Shown: positions 35,378-46,655 of the stretch, in pieces
Position numbering within the stretch: the stretch's first letter is position 1
Layout of the letters: every line of letters starts with the position of its first letter
Assembly: GCA_002914845.1 (NCBI GenBank)
Contig: JXTC01000091.1
Location: 473,760-537,759 of the forward strand
Direction: 5' to 3'
Origin: Trema orientale
Taxonomy: Eukaryota; Streptophyta; Magnoliopsida; Rosales; Cannabaceae
DNA: 64,000 nucleotides
The notes under the pieces: generated by a model
Told to the model about the DNA's origin: nothing
Databases searched by the model: none
Seen by the model: only the letters and a program-made list of their open reading frames with translations
Translations under genes and position numbers: made by a program

Positions 35378-36289
35378 TTTAAAAAGCCGCTCGATCGAGA
35401 TCGAAACTAGATGACTAGATCAACCTTAATTCCATTACGTATAGGCGCATTATATCCTAATCCAACGTTTCTAATCTTTTTCTGTTTTTTCAATTACGGT
35501 TGGATTTACCATTTTTATTTTTTAATCTTCATTTTTTCTTGAAGTTCTGTGAATAGATCGATATTTCATTTTGGGTTACAAATCAATTCATATATAATGT
35601 CTTATCTCTATATTATACAAAAGTCAATATCTTTTGGTTTGTGGTCTTCGTTGACATGCTCTTTTTTTTTTTAGGTAAAAAAACTCACGATGAATTCAAA
35701 ACCTCTCCCTTTTTTCATATAATTTCTTATGTTTATCATTGTATTTTATTATTATTATTTTTTATAGATGGGACCCACTGCCTATTTTTATGGTGTTTGT
35801 ATAAATATGTTTAGGAACCACAAAAGAGAAAGGGGACACATATTGCTTCATTTTATAAGTTTCCACTTCTTAAATATGCATATAGGATATTAGGAAATTG
35901 AGTTTTATTTAAAGAAAATTATTAAAATACTCATCAACAAATTTTGGAATTATTAGTCTACAGGCTTTTTTGTCATCCTGCCCAAAAATCTATTTTCCTA
36001 CAGAAAACAATTCATAACAGTATATATGACAAGCGAACCAGTGTGACGTGTCTCCCAGGCAGTTTAAATATCAAATTAAGTCAAAACAAATTTAAATACA
36101 ATTTTACAAATTATTTCATGAAATTCTATTTTTATTTAAAATATGTAAATTCATAATTTTTTTTGAAGAATGTAAATTCATAATTAAACTAATTTTAGAA
36201 TCAAGTAATCAAATCTCTACCTCAATTGAGTAACTAGATAGCGCTATGGTATTATAGAGAGCGTAGTTTGTTAGTCGTTTAGAGGGTCG
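35378..36289. other. No gene seen; AT-rich
   Basis: Only frames of about 70 codons or less without motifs. It separates the TRIM array from the next LTR-like piece. Poly-T and ATT runs are common. Confidence 0.3.
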
Positions 36290-36960
36290 GGGGTCATTTT
36301 CGAACCCTCGATCGCTTAGTTTGAAAATTCGATTTTCCAACGAAGCTTCAAATCACAAAACGAACCTCACTACTGAATTCTTAGCACCCAAAAATTGCTA
36401 GATTAGACATATAATTTATCTGATTTGGCTTGGGTCGAAATCCAGCCTCGGCATACAAAACGATATAAATATGAGCCATTTGATCGCGTTGTTCGTGTCT
36501 ATTTTGAAACATAGCCAGTATATATCTCATTTTTCACCATTTCTTACGTACATTCCAAAAATGATATTAGTTTTACCATCTAACGGTACGATCGAAAATT
36601 CAACTCCGAAACTAAATATTCTTAAAACTGTCAAACGAGATCGAAATCAAATGGAGTAAAATCGAGCTATGAGATGCTTACCCTGAGCTTGCCCGCGAGG
36701 AGACGAATTGATAGAGACGAATTTCATGGCCTGAGGTGGCCGAAGTTGATGTCGATGAGCAAAAACATCTACGGCTTCTTCGAGTCACTGGCGCCGGACA
36801 AGGCATCTCGGGGCTAGTGGGGGAAGGATTATCTGGAGCTAGACGTTCGATTCCAGGCGGTGGCAGTGCTCAAATCTCGCTAGAAGGCCTTCGTCAGAGA
36901 GTGGCCGTAAATTTGATGTTTTTCGCCGGTCTGAAGAGAGAGAGATCAGGGTAAGAGAGA
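36290..36960 (-). mobile_element. LTR-like fossil piece, related to 40370-40550 (minus)
   Basis: The reverse complement of about 36290-36460 matches 40400-40545. Both read AAATTATATGTCTAATCTA, then TTTTGGG-like sequence, then GAAGCTTCGTTGGAAAA or GAGGCTTCGTTGGAAAA. The pieces therefore belong to one repeat family on opposite strands. The right part (36660-36960) is G+C-richer and reads like the leader side of a plant Ty3/gypsy LTR. The frame at 36736-36954 has no recognised motif. It is broken and old. Confidence 0.5.
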
Positions 36961-37199
36961 GAAACTGTGAGGAGTGTGATGAGTTAGCCACATGTCTTGC
37001 CTCAAATGGGCTGTGCGAGTTTTTTTTAAAATTGCTCATAAGTCCCTGCCTTTCAAGTTTTCTTTCAAATTTATCTTATGAATTTACAATTTAGTCCATC
37101 TTTCAAATATTTTCGTACTTTCACCTAAAATTTGAATTTTAATTATTATTATTTTTTGCTTTGAAAAATTGGGTCAAAAGACCAAAATACCCTTTTTGA

Positions 37200-37273
37200 A
37201 ATCAGGGGTTTTACAACAATTGGGGATATTACGACGACAAATATCGCCGCTATAGCTCTTGTTTCCTGTAGTG
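37200..37273. mobile_element. CACTA-type terminus (isolated end)
   Basis: The sequence CTCTTGTTTCCTGTAGTG ends at 37273. Read on the minus strand it is CACTACAGGAAACAAGAG, the usual start of plant CACTA (En/Spm) elements. Just inside lies ACGACGACAAATATCGCCGC, similar to the subterminal ACGACA words at 44940 and 45100. No opposite terminus or transposase is attached, so it is a solo end or a heavily deleted copy. Confidence 0.55.
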
Positions 37274-38520
37274 AGAGAACACTGTCTCTCCAAGACTTTA
37301 ACTAAGTATGTTTATCAATATTAATTCTTATCAGATACTCTTTAATTCTTAGTCCTTACTCTCACTTTTACTTGTTCTAGCCAGGCTTGAAAGCAGTCAA
37401 GCACTATCAACACCAACGAAAAATAACCAAGCACTTGTAAAAGCATCATAAAGCTTGTAAGTTTCTTTTTCGTCATTTTTTCTCTCTATTTTCTTTTCAT
37501 TTGAAGCACTTGCTATCTATTTATTATCTATGAGGTTGTTAATAGGATTTCATATTTGAGAGTTTGTTTACATTATATATGTGATGTTTATTATGTTAAT
37601 CTTTATAGTTATTATTTAAAATATGTTAGATAGTTAAGATGAAATAAGAAAGTGTCACTACGGAAGCCAAGAGACCCGTGAAAAATCCAATTCGATCACA
37701 CTACTTCCCCATATAAATCGTTAATATTGATTAGTCTTAATGGTAAGTACTGTTATTTTTAAATAAATCGTTATCATTTATTTAATATATATTCAATGTG
37801 ATTAATGGTTAAATTTCATTGTTTCTTATATTTTCCTTATACTTGCAGGCTAGTGGATGAAACTTGGAGAGTCTTAGATAGAGAATAAGAATTTTTTAAC
37901 TTTGTTGTTTCTAACTATAATATTATTTGGAAGGATGCTTAAATTTTTGAATATTAGAAATTTGTATTCTACTTGATTCTTTTAAGGATTGTTTCTTAAA
38001 TTTAGTTTAAATTAGTTAAAGCTCATATTAAGGGCCCAAACCGCATAATTTGTTGTGATTTGGTGAAGTTAGGAGATTTTTTCTAACTGCAGTGGTTAAG
38101 ATTTTCTTCTACCGCACTTTGCGATTTGGTTAAAAATTTTCATATACTTCTACCTAAACCGCACTGTGCTCACCACTATATAAGAAGCAAGAATGGGCTT
38201 TGAGAACCAAACCATTCCTCTGTCCATCCTGCTTCATCACTACTATGCTTTATTATTTTTTTTTTGTGAGCTTAATAAGTGTATGGAACCAATACGGGTG
38301 AATTTTCTCATCTTTTTCTCTTATTTCCGATCTTCGATGTTTCGCTTTAATTTCAAACACTAAACAAAACAGTTTAGCAGCATCACCAATTAATAATACA
38401 TATTATACCCATTATTCTCCTCTTTTTTCTCTCAAATTATATCACTCTTTCTTTCTCTGGTTCTTTTGGAGAAAATTATCACTATCGTTTTTGTGCTCTT
38501 CGCTCCTTCACAGATCTTCT

Positions 38521-38547
38521 GTCACTGGAGCTTTAAACTCCAGTGAC
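38521..38547. repeat. Perfect 10-bp inverted repeat with 7-base loop
   Basis: GTCACTGGAG, a CTTTAAA spacer, then CTCCAGTGAC: a perfect stem of ten base pairs in single-stranded form. No poly-T tail or gene end is adjacent, so a terminator role is not claimed. Confidence 0.85.
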
Positions 38548-39265
38548 AATATTAAGAGCCTGGTCTTCTATTGAAAAAGAAAACTTTTCTCCCTCAACGA
38601 AAAACGAGTATATATTTAGTTATTTGTGTACATATACATATATTTTTTTTGGGATTTTTTTTTCCTTTTCTTCTCCACGATCTGAAGCAAATTTGGTTCT
38701 CTCTCTCTCTCTCTCTTCTCTGTTCTCTTTCTTTGTCTTGTCCATATTATTCTTCTAATTTAAGATCTCAAATAAAGTTTTTGGCATTTATTTGCTAAGA
38801 TAATAGAAAGGAAAAAAATGAAAATTTAATGCCATCACCTTCTTTCTTTCTCTCTTTCTATATCTTCTCCATGACCTCTTCTAATTTAACGTGTTCAAAG
38901 AAAGTTTTTGATTTGCATTTTAATTAAGAAACTAAAGGGGAAAAAAATAAAAACTAAAAATTTACAACCGCAGAAATTTGCATTCGGGATTTCCTTTTGA
39001 GACTTTGTACTCATCTTGTGATAGAAATCTTGATCTCATCTTTAAATATGCATAGAAGTGAATTTTAATTTTGTATGTAATTATGTTTCTTTTTCCTCTT
39101 CGCATTGAAAAGAAATTAAAAGATCGATAGTGCAGCATTAAAGAACAATAGTGCAGCTAGTAATTTTATTAGCTTTTATTTTCTAAGGTTTCTTTTTTTT
39201 CCTCCCTGCAACAATGGTGGTTGCTCCATTTTTGAGGTCTCTAAGAGAAAATAGAGAGAAAGAAT

Positions 39266-39377
39266 GTTTAAAGAAAGAGATGAGATATTTCTCTCTCATG
39301 AGAGTAACCTCAAGTGGGGTAGTTTAAAGAAATAGATGAGATATTTCTCTATCATGAGAGTAACATCAAGTGGGGTA
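39266..39377. repeat. Two 56-bp tandem units
   Basis: The unit GTTTAAAGAAAGAGATGAG... is repeated immediately with only a few differences, and each unit ends AAGTGGGGTA. Each contains the partly self-complementary words GAGATATTTCTC and CTCATGAGAG, so each can form small hairpins. Confidence 0.9.
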
Positions 39378-40369
39378 ATATAAAAACCAAAATTTGTCAA
39401 GGGAATTCTAGTCTTTTTTGTCTTAAAAAATAATAATAATAAATTTTAAAATAAAATATAATATTTTATATAGGTGATGGGATACACTTTTGTTTTTAAA
39501 TATACTCTCCTGATTTCTTTCTCACCCACACCCAACAATCCCTCTCTTTTTCTTTGTCTTTTCCTTTTTTTTTTCTTCTTCTTCCTTCTTCTTCGTAATT
39601 TTCAACCAAAAACTAGCCACTGTCATAGATGGCAAGCCTAAGCTTTCCCCGATTGGCGTCGACCCTCCTCAGCCGCTGGTTTCCTGTAAATCAGCTTCGG
39701 CAAGCTAATTTCTAAGTTTTTTTTTGCTATTTTACAAATTAATTTGTGGCATTTATACAATTATCTTTGTGAAGTTATTTTTATGGTCATAAAAATTATA
39801 TAAGGTGAAAGAGGGGATTGAATCATGAATAAATATGGTGGTGTTATGTTAAAATGATATCCGGTTTGAGAGAAATCTTAAATTGAAAAATATGATATTT
39901 TTCTAATTCGGGACAAAAAGTAATATATTTGTAAAACTGAATAGTATTGGATTGAAGTCTGTTACTATTTAGATTAGGCCTTGGGCCAAGCTTAAAAAAG
40001 TGTTACTTTCCAAAATATTTATGCAAAAATGACATTTTTACAAATAAATGGTAAAATTGATATTTTTTCAAATATTTTTTAAAATGTTATTTTCCTAAAT
40101 AATTCTGTGATAATGATATTTTCTGAAATATTTCAGAAAAATGAAATTTTTAAATACTAAGTAAATATGATATTTTTCTAAATACTTTGGAAAAAGTGGA
40201 CTTTTTTTCAAATTAATTCCAAAAAGAGATATTTTGGTAATTCTCGGACTTAAAGCCCGTTTAAGGCTCAAGACTTCGAAACTGAATTCTGACTTCAAAT
40301 TTAGATTTATTGAGTTCAAGAAACGAGTTTTGATATATAACATCAATATGTTTCGAAGTGGCACGAATT

Positions 40370-41870
40370 CCAAGGCTTGTGAATAGTGTCATTTTATATA
40401 TCACGCACCGGGTCTCAGCTCGGAACCCAAATTTGACAAATTATATGTCTAATCTAACTATTTTGGGCGTTAGAAATTCAATGGTGACATCCATTTTTAA
40501 TTTTGAGGCTTCGTTGGAAAAATCACGTTTCAAAGTGAGCTTACGGGAATTATGAAACAACTTTTTGAGCACGCAAGTGACGAATGAGAATTTTTTCTAG
40601 CATCGTTAGCTTGGTATAGCTACTATCTTGAGATTGGAGTTCAATTACTTGGTTTTATATATGTTTTAATTTAAATTTTTGCATTATGACTATTTGGTGA
40701 AAAATCGTGAATAAAACGATATTTTGATAAACTGTGGAAAATTTTAGATTATTCTGAAATTGGATTATATGACTTCTATATATATTTATAAAATCGTGAT
40801 TATGGTTGATACAATGAATTTGCTGGCCATGGTACAGTAAATTCCAAAATAATGTCAAGTGGAGTTTGTAAAGCATTGTTTGGTTATATTTTACATAATT
40901 ATTACATATCCTATTATATGTTGTACATGCCATAGAATCATATATGAGATATATCTTAGGCATCATGGTATTTAGTAGACGGCCAGCACCCCCGCCCTCG
41001 ATGAGAGCCAGTAAACCCACTCGGGTTCTTCTGATTACCCTTACTCGGTAGGCATAGGCATTCAGCCGCTCCTCTGGTTCAGTAGGCATAGACACATGAG
41101 TGTCCCTTCTATTTTCTGGGATAGGTATCAGGCAAAGAGTAACTTAGTATACATAGTACGAGTTACTCTGATTCGTGATGAGAGGATATGAGCTCATGGG
41201 ATGAGATGATTTGTGATATGTACAATCTTGTATTTTTAATTTTTGTTTTGAATATGTGATTATTCTGGATATCAACTATTTTATAAACTTGGTTTATAAA
41301 TAGATTTTGGAAAATGTATTAACTATGCAAGTTTAGTAAAATTGCATCCATACAAAAAGGCGATTGATTTTCTACTGAGCATGTGAATGCTCACCTTTTT
41401 ACATCTCCCACTTTTAGGTATTTGTCTATTTGTAGTAGTCATTCCGCTGGTTAGACAAGCTGCGTAGCTTGTAGTTGCATATCCTAATCCTATTTCCTAG
41501 GTGGGTGTTTATACTCTGTTTTCTTGTTCAATTATTTAGCCAAAATTAGTAAATTTACTAAGCGGAGATACAAGGATGGTTTTGTTATTAATTTAAGTAC
41601 TTGAAATTACAAGTGATTTTATGTAACCTATTTGGACATTAGACTAAAATTTTCAATTAAACTCAAATTACCAAAATTTATGATTTCTCAACAAGTTCCT
41701 AAATGAGATTGCTGAGAATTTTCTTAAACTTTAATAAGTATTTTTCTTAAGTAATTAAAACTAATAAGAGTTTTTTAATGGTTATGGAATTTATAATGAT
41801 TTGAAGACCAAAACGAAATTATCTAATATTTAATTTCTTTTTTTTTTTTTTTTAGAGTTTGTTTAGTAGT
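40370..41870 (+). mobile_element. Ty3/gypsy LTR-like fossil piece (plus)
   Basis: The left part is homologous to the minus-strand piece at 36290-36460. Further right, TTTTCTACTGAGCATGTGAATGCTC followed by ACATCTCCCAC closely resembles a conserved LTR stretch of plant Ty3/gypsy elements, and the gypsy LTR at 43895-44820 has the matching TCTCTACTGGGCACCCACC. No internal coding region is attached. The boundaries are approximate and the piece looks old. Confidence 0.5.
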
Positions 41871-42686
41871 TAGTTTTTAACCAATAGAATCCATTCCACT
41901 CTTATAGGTAGGAGAGATTTTGCCCCTCATCTACTAGAATTTCCCACACATGTGATATTATTTCAAATGGTCAATTCAGCCATATATATATATATATGTC
42001 GTTGATATATTCGTCGCTAACTTGTCATAATAATAGGGCCCGTTACTTTCCAAAGGGGAAAAGAAAGAACTTGCCATTCTTTTCAAAAACAATGTATATA
42101 CATACATACACACATGTATGATCATTTGATTAATCTTTTAATTCTTTTTTTTTTCCTGTTCAATTAGTATACATATATGCATGCACAAATAACATACCAG
42201 TTTTTAGTTTATTATAAAATAACAAAATTATTACATGTGCATTGTACTATTACAACATTACTTATACACTATTTAAGCGGGGGGTCGAAAAAAAACGTTA
42301 CTTATACACTAGCAATAAAATTGTATAGCGCCGGTACTCTCTCTCTCTCAAAAAAAAAAAAATGTATAGGGAACATAAGAAATGGGAATTGGAGTAAAGA
42401 CCTTCATATATTAATATATAGATATTATATAGTATACGTAGCATAGTACCAAATTTAGTATAAATAAACAATAATATGAAAAAACATATAATATCCACCC
42501 GATCATCATTCCATTGTGTTTGTTAAGAAAATGTGAAAGAGTTTATTACATATTTTTTCGTTATATATGTGATGGTGCGCATTGCGTACGTGCGAATTGC
42601 ATACGTGCGTGTGCGTGTGATTACGATCTCTTTTTTGGATTGAGATCTATTGTCTTAAAATATTGTCTCATTTGCTATCTCATTAC

Positions 42687-43322
42687 TAAAGGTGTCAACA
42701 TAGTCAAGGCCAAACGGGCAAGCCCGCGGCCTGTCATTATGGCCTATGGCCTGGCCCGCATCAGAACGGGCTGGATTCAGCCCTCTAATATAGCCCACAT
42801 GGGCCGGCTTGCCAAAAATGTTTTTTTATTTTTTAAAAAAAATTTTAAATAAATTTAAGTACAAAACTTTTTTCAATACTTATAAATACACATTCCCTCA
42901 TTCTTTTTTTCACACTTTCAAATTTCAATATAATTTTAAATAATTTTCTTAAGATTTTTGTTTTAAACTTTTTTTTATCAACTATTCAACTTATATACCT
43001 TTATCTTATTTAATTATTTTAAAATTTTTCTCAATAGGAAAAAACATAACATATTAATTATTTTTTCATAAATTTTATTTTTAAATTTATAATATTTTTA
43101 ACTAATTATAAAAATAATAATCTTATTTTTTTAAGATTTTGTTTAGTTTATTTAAATTGGGTAAAAAATGGGTCGGCTCGGCCCGCTTAGGAGCCCGACG
43201 GACCGAGTTAGGCTCTATTTTAAAATTTCAGCTCAGCCCGCTTTCTTAGACAGGTCGGCCCGACTCGACCCGTTCTTCCTCCAAGCTGGCTTTGGGCCCG
43301 CCCACCTATTTTGCTACCTTTA
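42687..43322. mobile_element. hAT-type MITE with 8-bp target duplication
   Basis: The left end TAAAGGTGTCAACATAG mirrors the right end, whose reverse complement reads TAAAGGTAGCAAAATAG. Flanks are CTCATTAC (42679-42686) and CTCAGTAC (43323-43330), an 8-bp duplication with one mismatch as made by hAT transposases. G+C-rich arms with GGCCCG and CGGGCC words flank an AT-rich core (42810-43150). The frames at 42514-42852 and 43168-43350 lie over the arms and are not genes. Confidence 0.8.
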
Positions 43323-43589
43323 CTCAGTACCTCATATGCTGACAAATTAGCAAAAATATAAAAATCTAATTTAACAGTTATTTTTTAACTTTTTTAGAAA
43401 AACAATTGTGGTTGATTTGTCAATATCTCAGTGAATGAGGCAGACAGCCTTTGAGACAACAAATTGGAACAGGTGATTTCATTTCCTCTTTTTCTCTTAA
43501 TTTCCCTTTTATCCCCTCTTTTATATATGCCGTTCTTATGTTTGTTTTCCATTCTTTTAACGTAAAGTCTCTTTCGATATGTGTTCACA

Positions 43590-43750
43590 TAGATGTTCAT
43601 CCAATCAAATCCGCACTTTTTTTAGGAAATTATATCCGATCCGCACTAGTGCAGATTTTCGAAATCGTATTCAATCCAATCCACATAAAACCTTTTGACC
43701 AATCCAATCCAACCTGTGAATGTATAGATTGGATAGTTTTTTTTATTCTG
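43590..43750. mobile_element. Decayed AATCCAAT-rich MITE remnant (candidate)
   Basis: The piece carries ATGTTCATCCAATCAAATCC near the left and repeats of CCAATCC toward the right, with GCACTAGTGC near the centre, the same design as the piece at 34106-34233. The ends are not defined. The plus frame 43451-43822 runs across it and is not a gene. Confidence 0.3.
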
Positions 43751-43764
43751 AGTATGAATAAAAA

Positions 43765-44820
43765 ACGGATTACTGATAGAATTGGGCCTGTTGCTTATCG
43801 TCTGGATCTACCACCGCAATAAGGTCGAGTACACAATGTATTTCATGTCTCAATGCTCAGAAAGTACATCTGGATCTACCACCGCAATAACGACTGTGAT
43901 ACTGCCGAAATTTTTATAAAATTTAAAATGATTTGAGAACTCAGTTTTGAAGATTAAAAGTGATTTGATTAAAGAATATTGCGTAGTTATTTTGTGATTT
44001 TATGGAAATAGTGTATATCCCTATTCTGTTATTCATATAGCATTTGCATGTATTTACACACTTACGTGACTGTTGGACTTACGATACCCTACGTCAGGTG
44101 CTCAGACTTACAGTCGCCTTTATAGGTGGCTCGAACTTACGGGTGACCCATTAGGATACCTCGAATATCATGATTGCATACACAGTTATATATTGGCTTG
44201 AATAGATATGTATTGGTTTTGATGTGATGTTTTACAATGATTTGAAATATTGGAACTGTTGGACAATGATTTCACTTGGATTTTGTGAATTGTTTGAAAG
44301 AATTACTAACCATGTATGACCTTCAACGTGAGTATATTTATCATATATAAAAATCTGTAATCGATTCTCTACTGGGCACCCACCTTTCTTCCTCTCAGGT
44401 GGCACTCAGTGTGATTTGGACTGAGAAACCTAGATTGAGGCATTGCGGGCTTACTAGCTTATTTATATTTTGGTAAATTTCTACCAGATTTGTGGATTTT
44501 ATACTTGAGTAAGAATTTAGATTTAATTATAATCGAGGAAGCTTATTTGTGGAATTTGGACATGATTTGTATAACTCATGTCTATATTTGGGTGTGAGAT
44601 AAATGTTCGATGCATGACTATTGAACATATGTTATATTTATTATCTATATTTAATGAGTGGCGTATAACTGTGTATTTTATTTAAATTAAATATATTATA
44701 GAGGTCAATTTGAAAAATTAAAAGTTCTGTACGTTTTTAAATTATTTTTAAAATTTTTTCTGGTATTTCTATTTAATGAAATACCCATTCTGCTACTGAC
44801 CTCAGCCTCGAATCGTGACA
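43765..44820 (+). mobile_element. Ty3/gypsy fossil: integrase C-terminal piece plus LTR
   Basis: The plus strand at 43765-43890 has a phrase typical of the integrase C-terminus of plant Ty3/gypsy elements (VAYRLDLPP, then HNVFHVSMLRKY). It is followed by an LTR of about 926 bp at 43895-44820 that begins TGTGATACTGCCG and ends AATCGTGACA (TG...CA). Only this 3' portion is present, with no upstream gag, protease or reverse transcriptase recognised. The right edge abuts the subterminal region of the CACTA element. It is broken, and no target duplication is visible. Confidence 0.75.
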
Positions 44821-45597
44821 ATTGTCATCGCAATAAAAGTCACGAAGTTATTGCCGCAACATAGTCATCGCAATAGGTCGTAGTAATAGCTTCGTCGCTG
44901 TAGATCCTATTGTCAGAACACTGTATTGTCGTCACAATATGTAAACCCTATTATGACGACACATTTATGCATTTTTTTTTATAAAAAAAAAATCTGAAAA
45001 TGGCTATTGTGACAACATATTTGTCCTAAATAGATGTTTATATATATATTTTTAAAATAATATTTAATTATTATATATTTACTGAAAATTATTTATTGTG
45101 ACGACAAAGTCGTGACATTAGAGTTTTTTGGTTTTTTTAATAATTTGAATTAATTATTTTTAAAAAAATAATTTAATTAATTAAAAAATTAATTTTTTTC
45201 TCCATTTACTTTAAAAGATAATTAATTGAATAATTTGTAATTATGATCTTTAAATTAGAAATCAAACATAAATAATATTAAAAATAGTAATAAAAATTTA
45301 ATAACATTAAGTAATATGTTAACTAACATTTAGTGTCATACAAAAACAAAATATAATAGTAACTAGTTCATAAAAATCTAAAACCTAGCGTTAAACATGA
45401 AGTTAATCGTCGTCCAAGTGCTCGTCCACGTCCTCTTGATCGAGTTGCTGTGAAGACAACAGAACTCACGCTGCAGAAATAGTCTAAAGCACGAGTGCTC
45501 GAAGCTCGTCTAACTCTTCCGAGTATCACGTAACTCGGAGCGTGTATCATGCAACTTGGAGTAGCTGCTCATTCTCCTCAGTAGATGAAGGTGGTGG

Positions 45598-46560
45598 CTA
45601 GTGGTATAGAGACTGAGTAGAACTAGAACTAGATGTAGTTCTCGCTCCACTAAGTACGCTACCATCCCCATTCATGTGGCCACGGCGAACACCGAGTGCC
45701 TCATTAGTAATCGAGGCCTCGTTAATACGAGGTGGCTCTGACTGTGCAGGATTCTTGTCCGAGTTAAATCCAGCAAATGAGATGGCATATGCCTCCATCT
45801 GAGTAGCTTTGAGCTCAGTCATCTTTGCCTAAAAAAATTAAGAAATGGTTAAATGACATAAAACTTATGTAATAAAGTATTAAACGTTAAATTATGTAGT
45901 AAATTTAGTTGAAATTATATAATCCTATTCTACTGCCTCATTAACTGATTTCTTTATAGCCCGCGAGATATGGTTGCATTAGAAACTATCAATGATACTA
46001 AGACCCTAACAAAAGAAAGAGGCAGTTAAATAAAATAAATAAATAAAAATGCAAGTAAATTGAAAGACTAATATAAAATAATTTATGGTACCTCTGATAT
46101 TCTCCCTTTTGACAGGCTAGAAGATCCATAAAAATTGGGGTATTTTATATGCTTTCAGTTCTCAGCATTGGTATCGGAGCGGGCTTGCAAATGAAAAAAA
46201 AGCCAATCAATTATGAAAATAAAATAAAAATACAAAATTAGATTTCAATTTGTACTTACCACATACTTCCTATCTGAAAATAACTTGATACATTGCTTCC
46301 AAGTATCCTCATGTAATTCCGTTGGAATATTGGCCAATGCCTTCTCAAATTCATTATTTTAACCTAATTTTCGTGGTAGTGCTTGTGCATCCTAAACTTG
46401 AACCGTCGATAAAGATCAGCCTCCATGCGATCGATGCTAGCAATAAGTCTCAGTCGATCAAGTTGCTATATACTGTCCAAGTCGAGGACGAAACATCTCT
46501 GCAGAAACTAAAATATTATAAATTAGAAATATTTTATTGATAAAAATATAATAAAATTAA
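45598..46560 (-). pseudogene. Transposase_24-like (TNPA-like) region of the CACTA element
   Basis: The minus strand from about 46560 down to 45598 contains fragments in different frames, including one resembling EKALANIPTELHEDTWKQ-type sequence (near 46320) followed by a conserved-looking tail (45822-45598, 74 codons, ending in Ser-rich sequence). This matches the plant transposase family (Pfam Transposase_24) that accompanies tnp2 in CACTA elements. It is split by frame changes and possibly introns, so I treat it as broken. Further scraps may continue to about 45370. The family call is from memory of the pattern. Confidence 0.45.
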
Positions 46561-46655
46561 AATATTATTTGATAGCATACCTCAAGTTAGGGGATAATCC
46601 TCACCTTATCTTCGTCCGGCACCTTGTCCCAACTAGTATAACAAGAAGGTATATT

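Larger units (their letters stand above)
37274..40360. other. No gene seen; mixed low-complexity sequence
   Basis: A TATA-like word (ACTATATAAGAAG, near 38176) and CT-rich stretches (38400-38760, 39500-39600) resemble leader sequences, but no supported reading frame follows. Overlapping frames at 38543-38798 are CT microsatellite shadows. Words like AAACCGCA and ACCGCACT at 38030-38170 resemble a decayed hAT MITE. A perfect short inverted repeat (38521-38547) and a 56-bp tandem pair (39266-39377) are listed separately. Confidence 0.3.

Noticed and set aside
36221-36325. tRNA- or SINE-like words (CTCAATTGAG and TTTTCGAACCC)
   Set aside because: There is no proper box A spacing, no poly(A) end and no flanking duplication. 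It overlaps the LTR-like piece.
36736-37039. Plus frame MAEVDVDEQKHL... and an antisense frame
   Set aside because: The region is part of an LTR-like repeat. The frame lacks a domain, and no exon structure or continuation was found.
38160-38800. TATA-like word followed by CT-rich leader and Ser/Phe-rich frames, suggestive of a gene start
   Set aside because: No coding exon with recognisable protein sequence follows within the next 2 kb, and the frames are CT microsatellite shadows.
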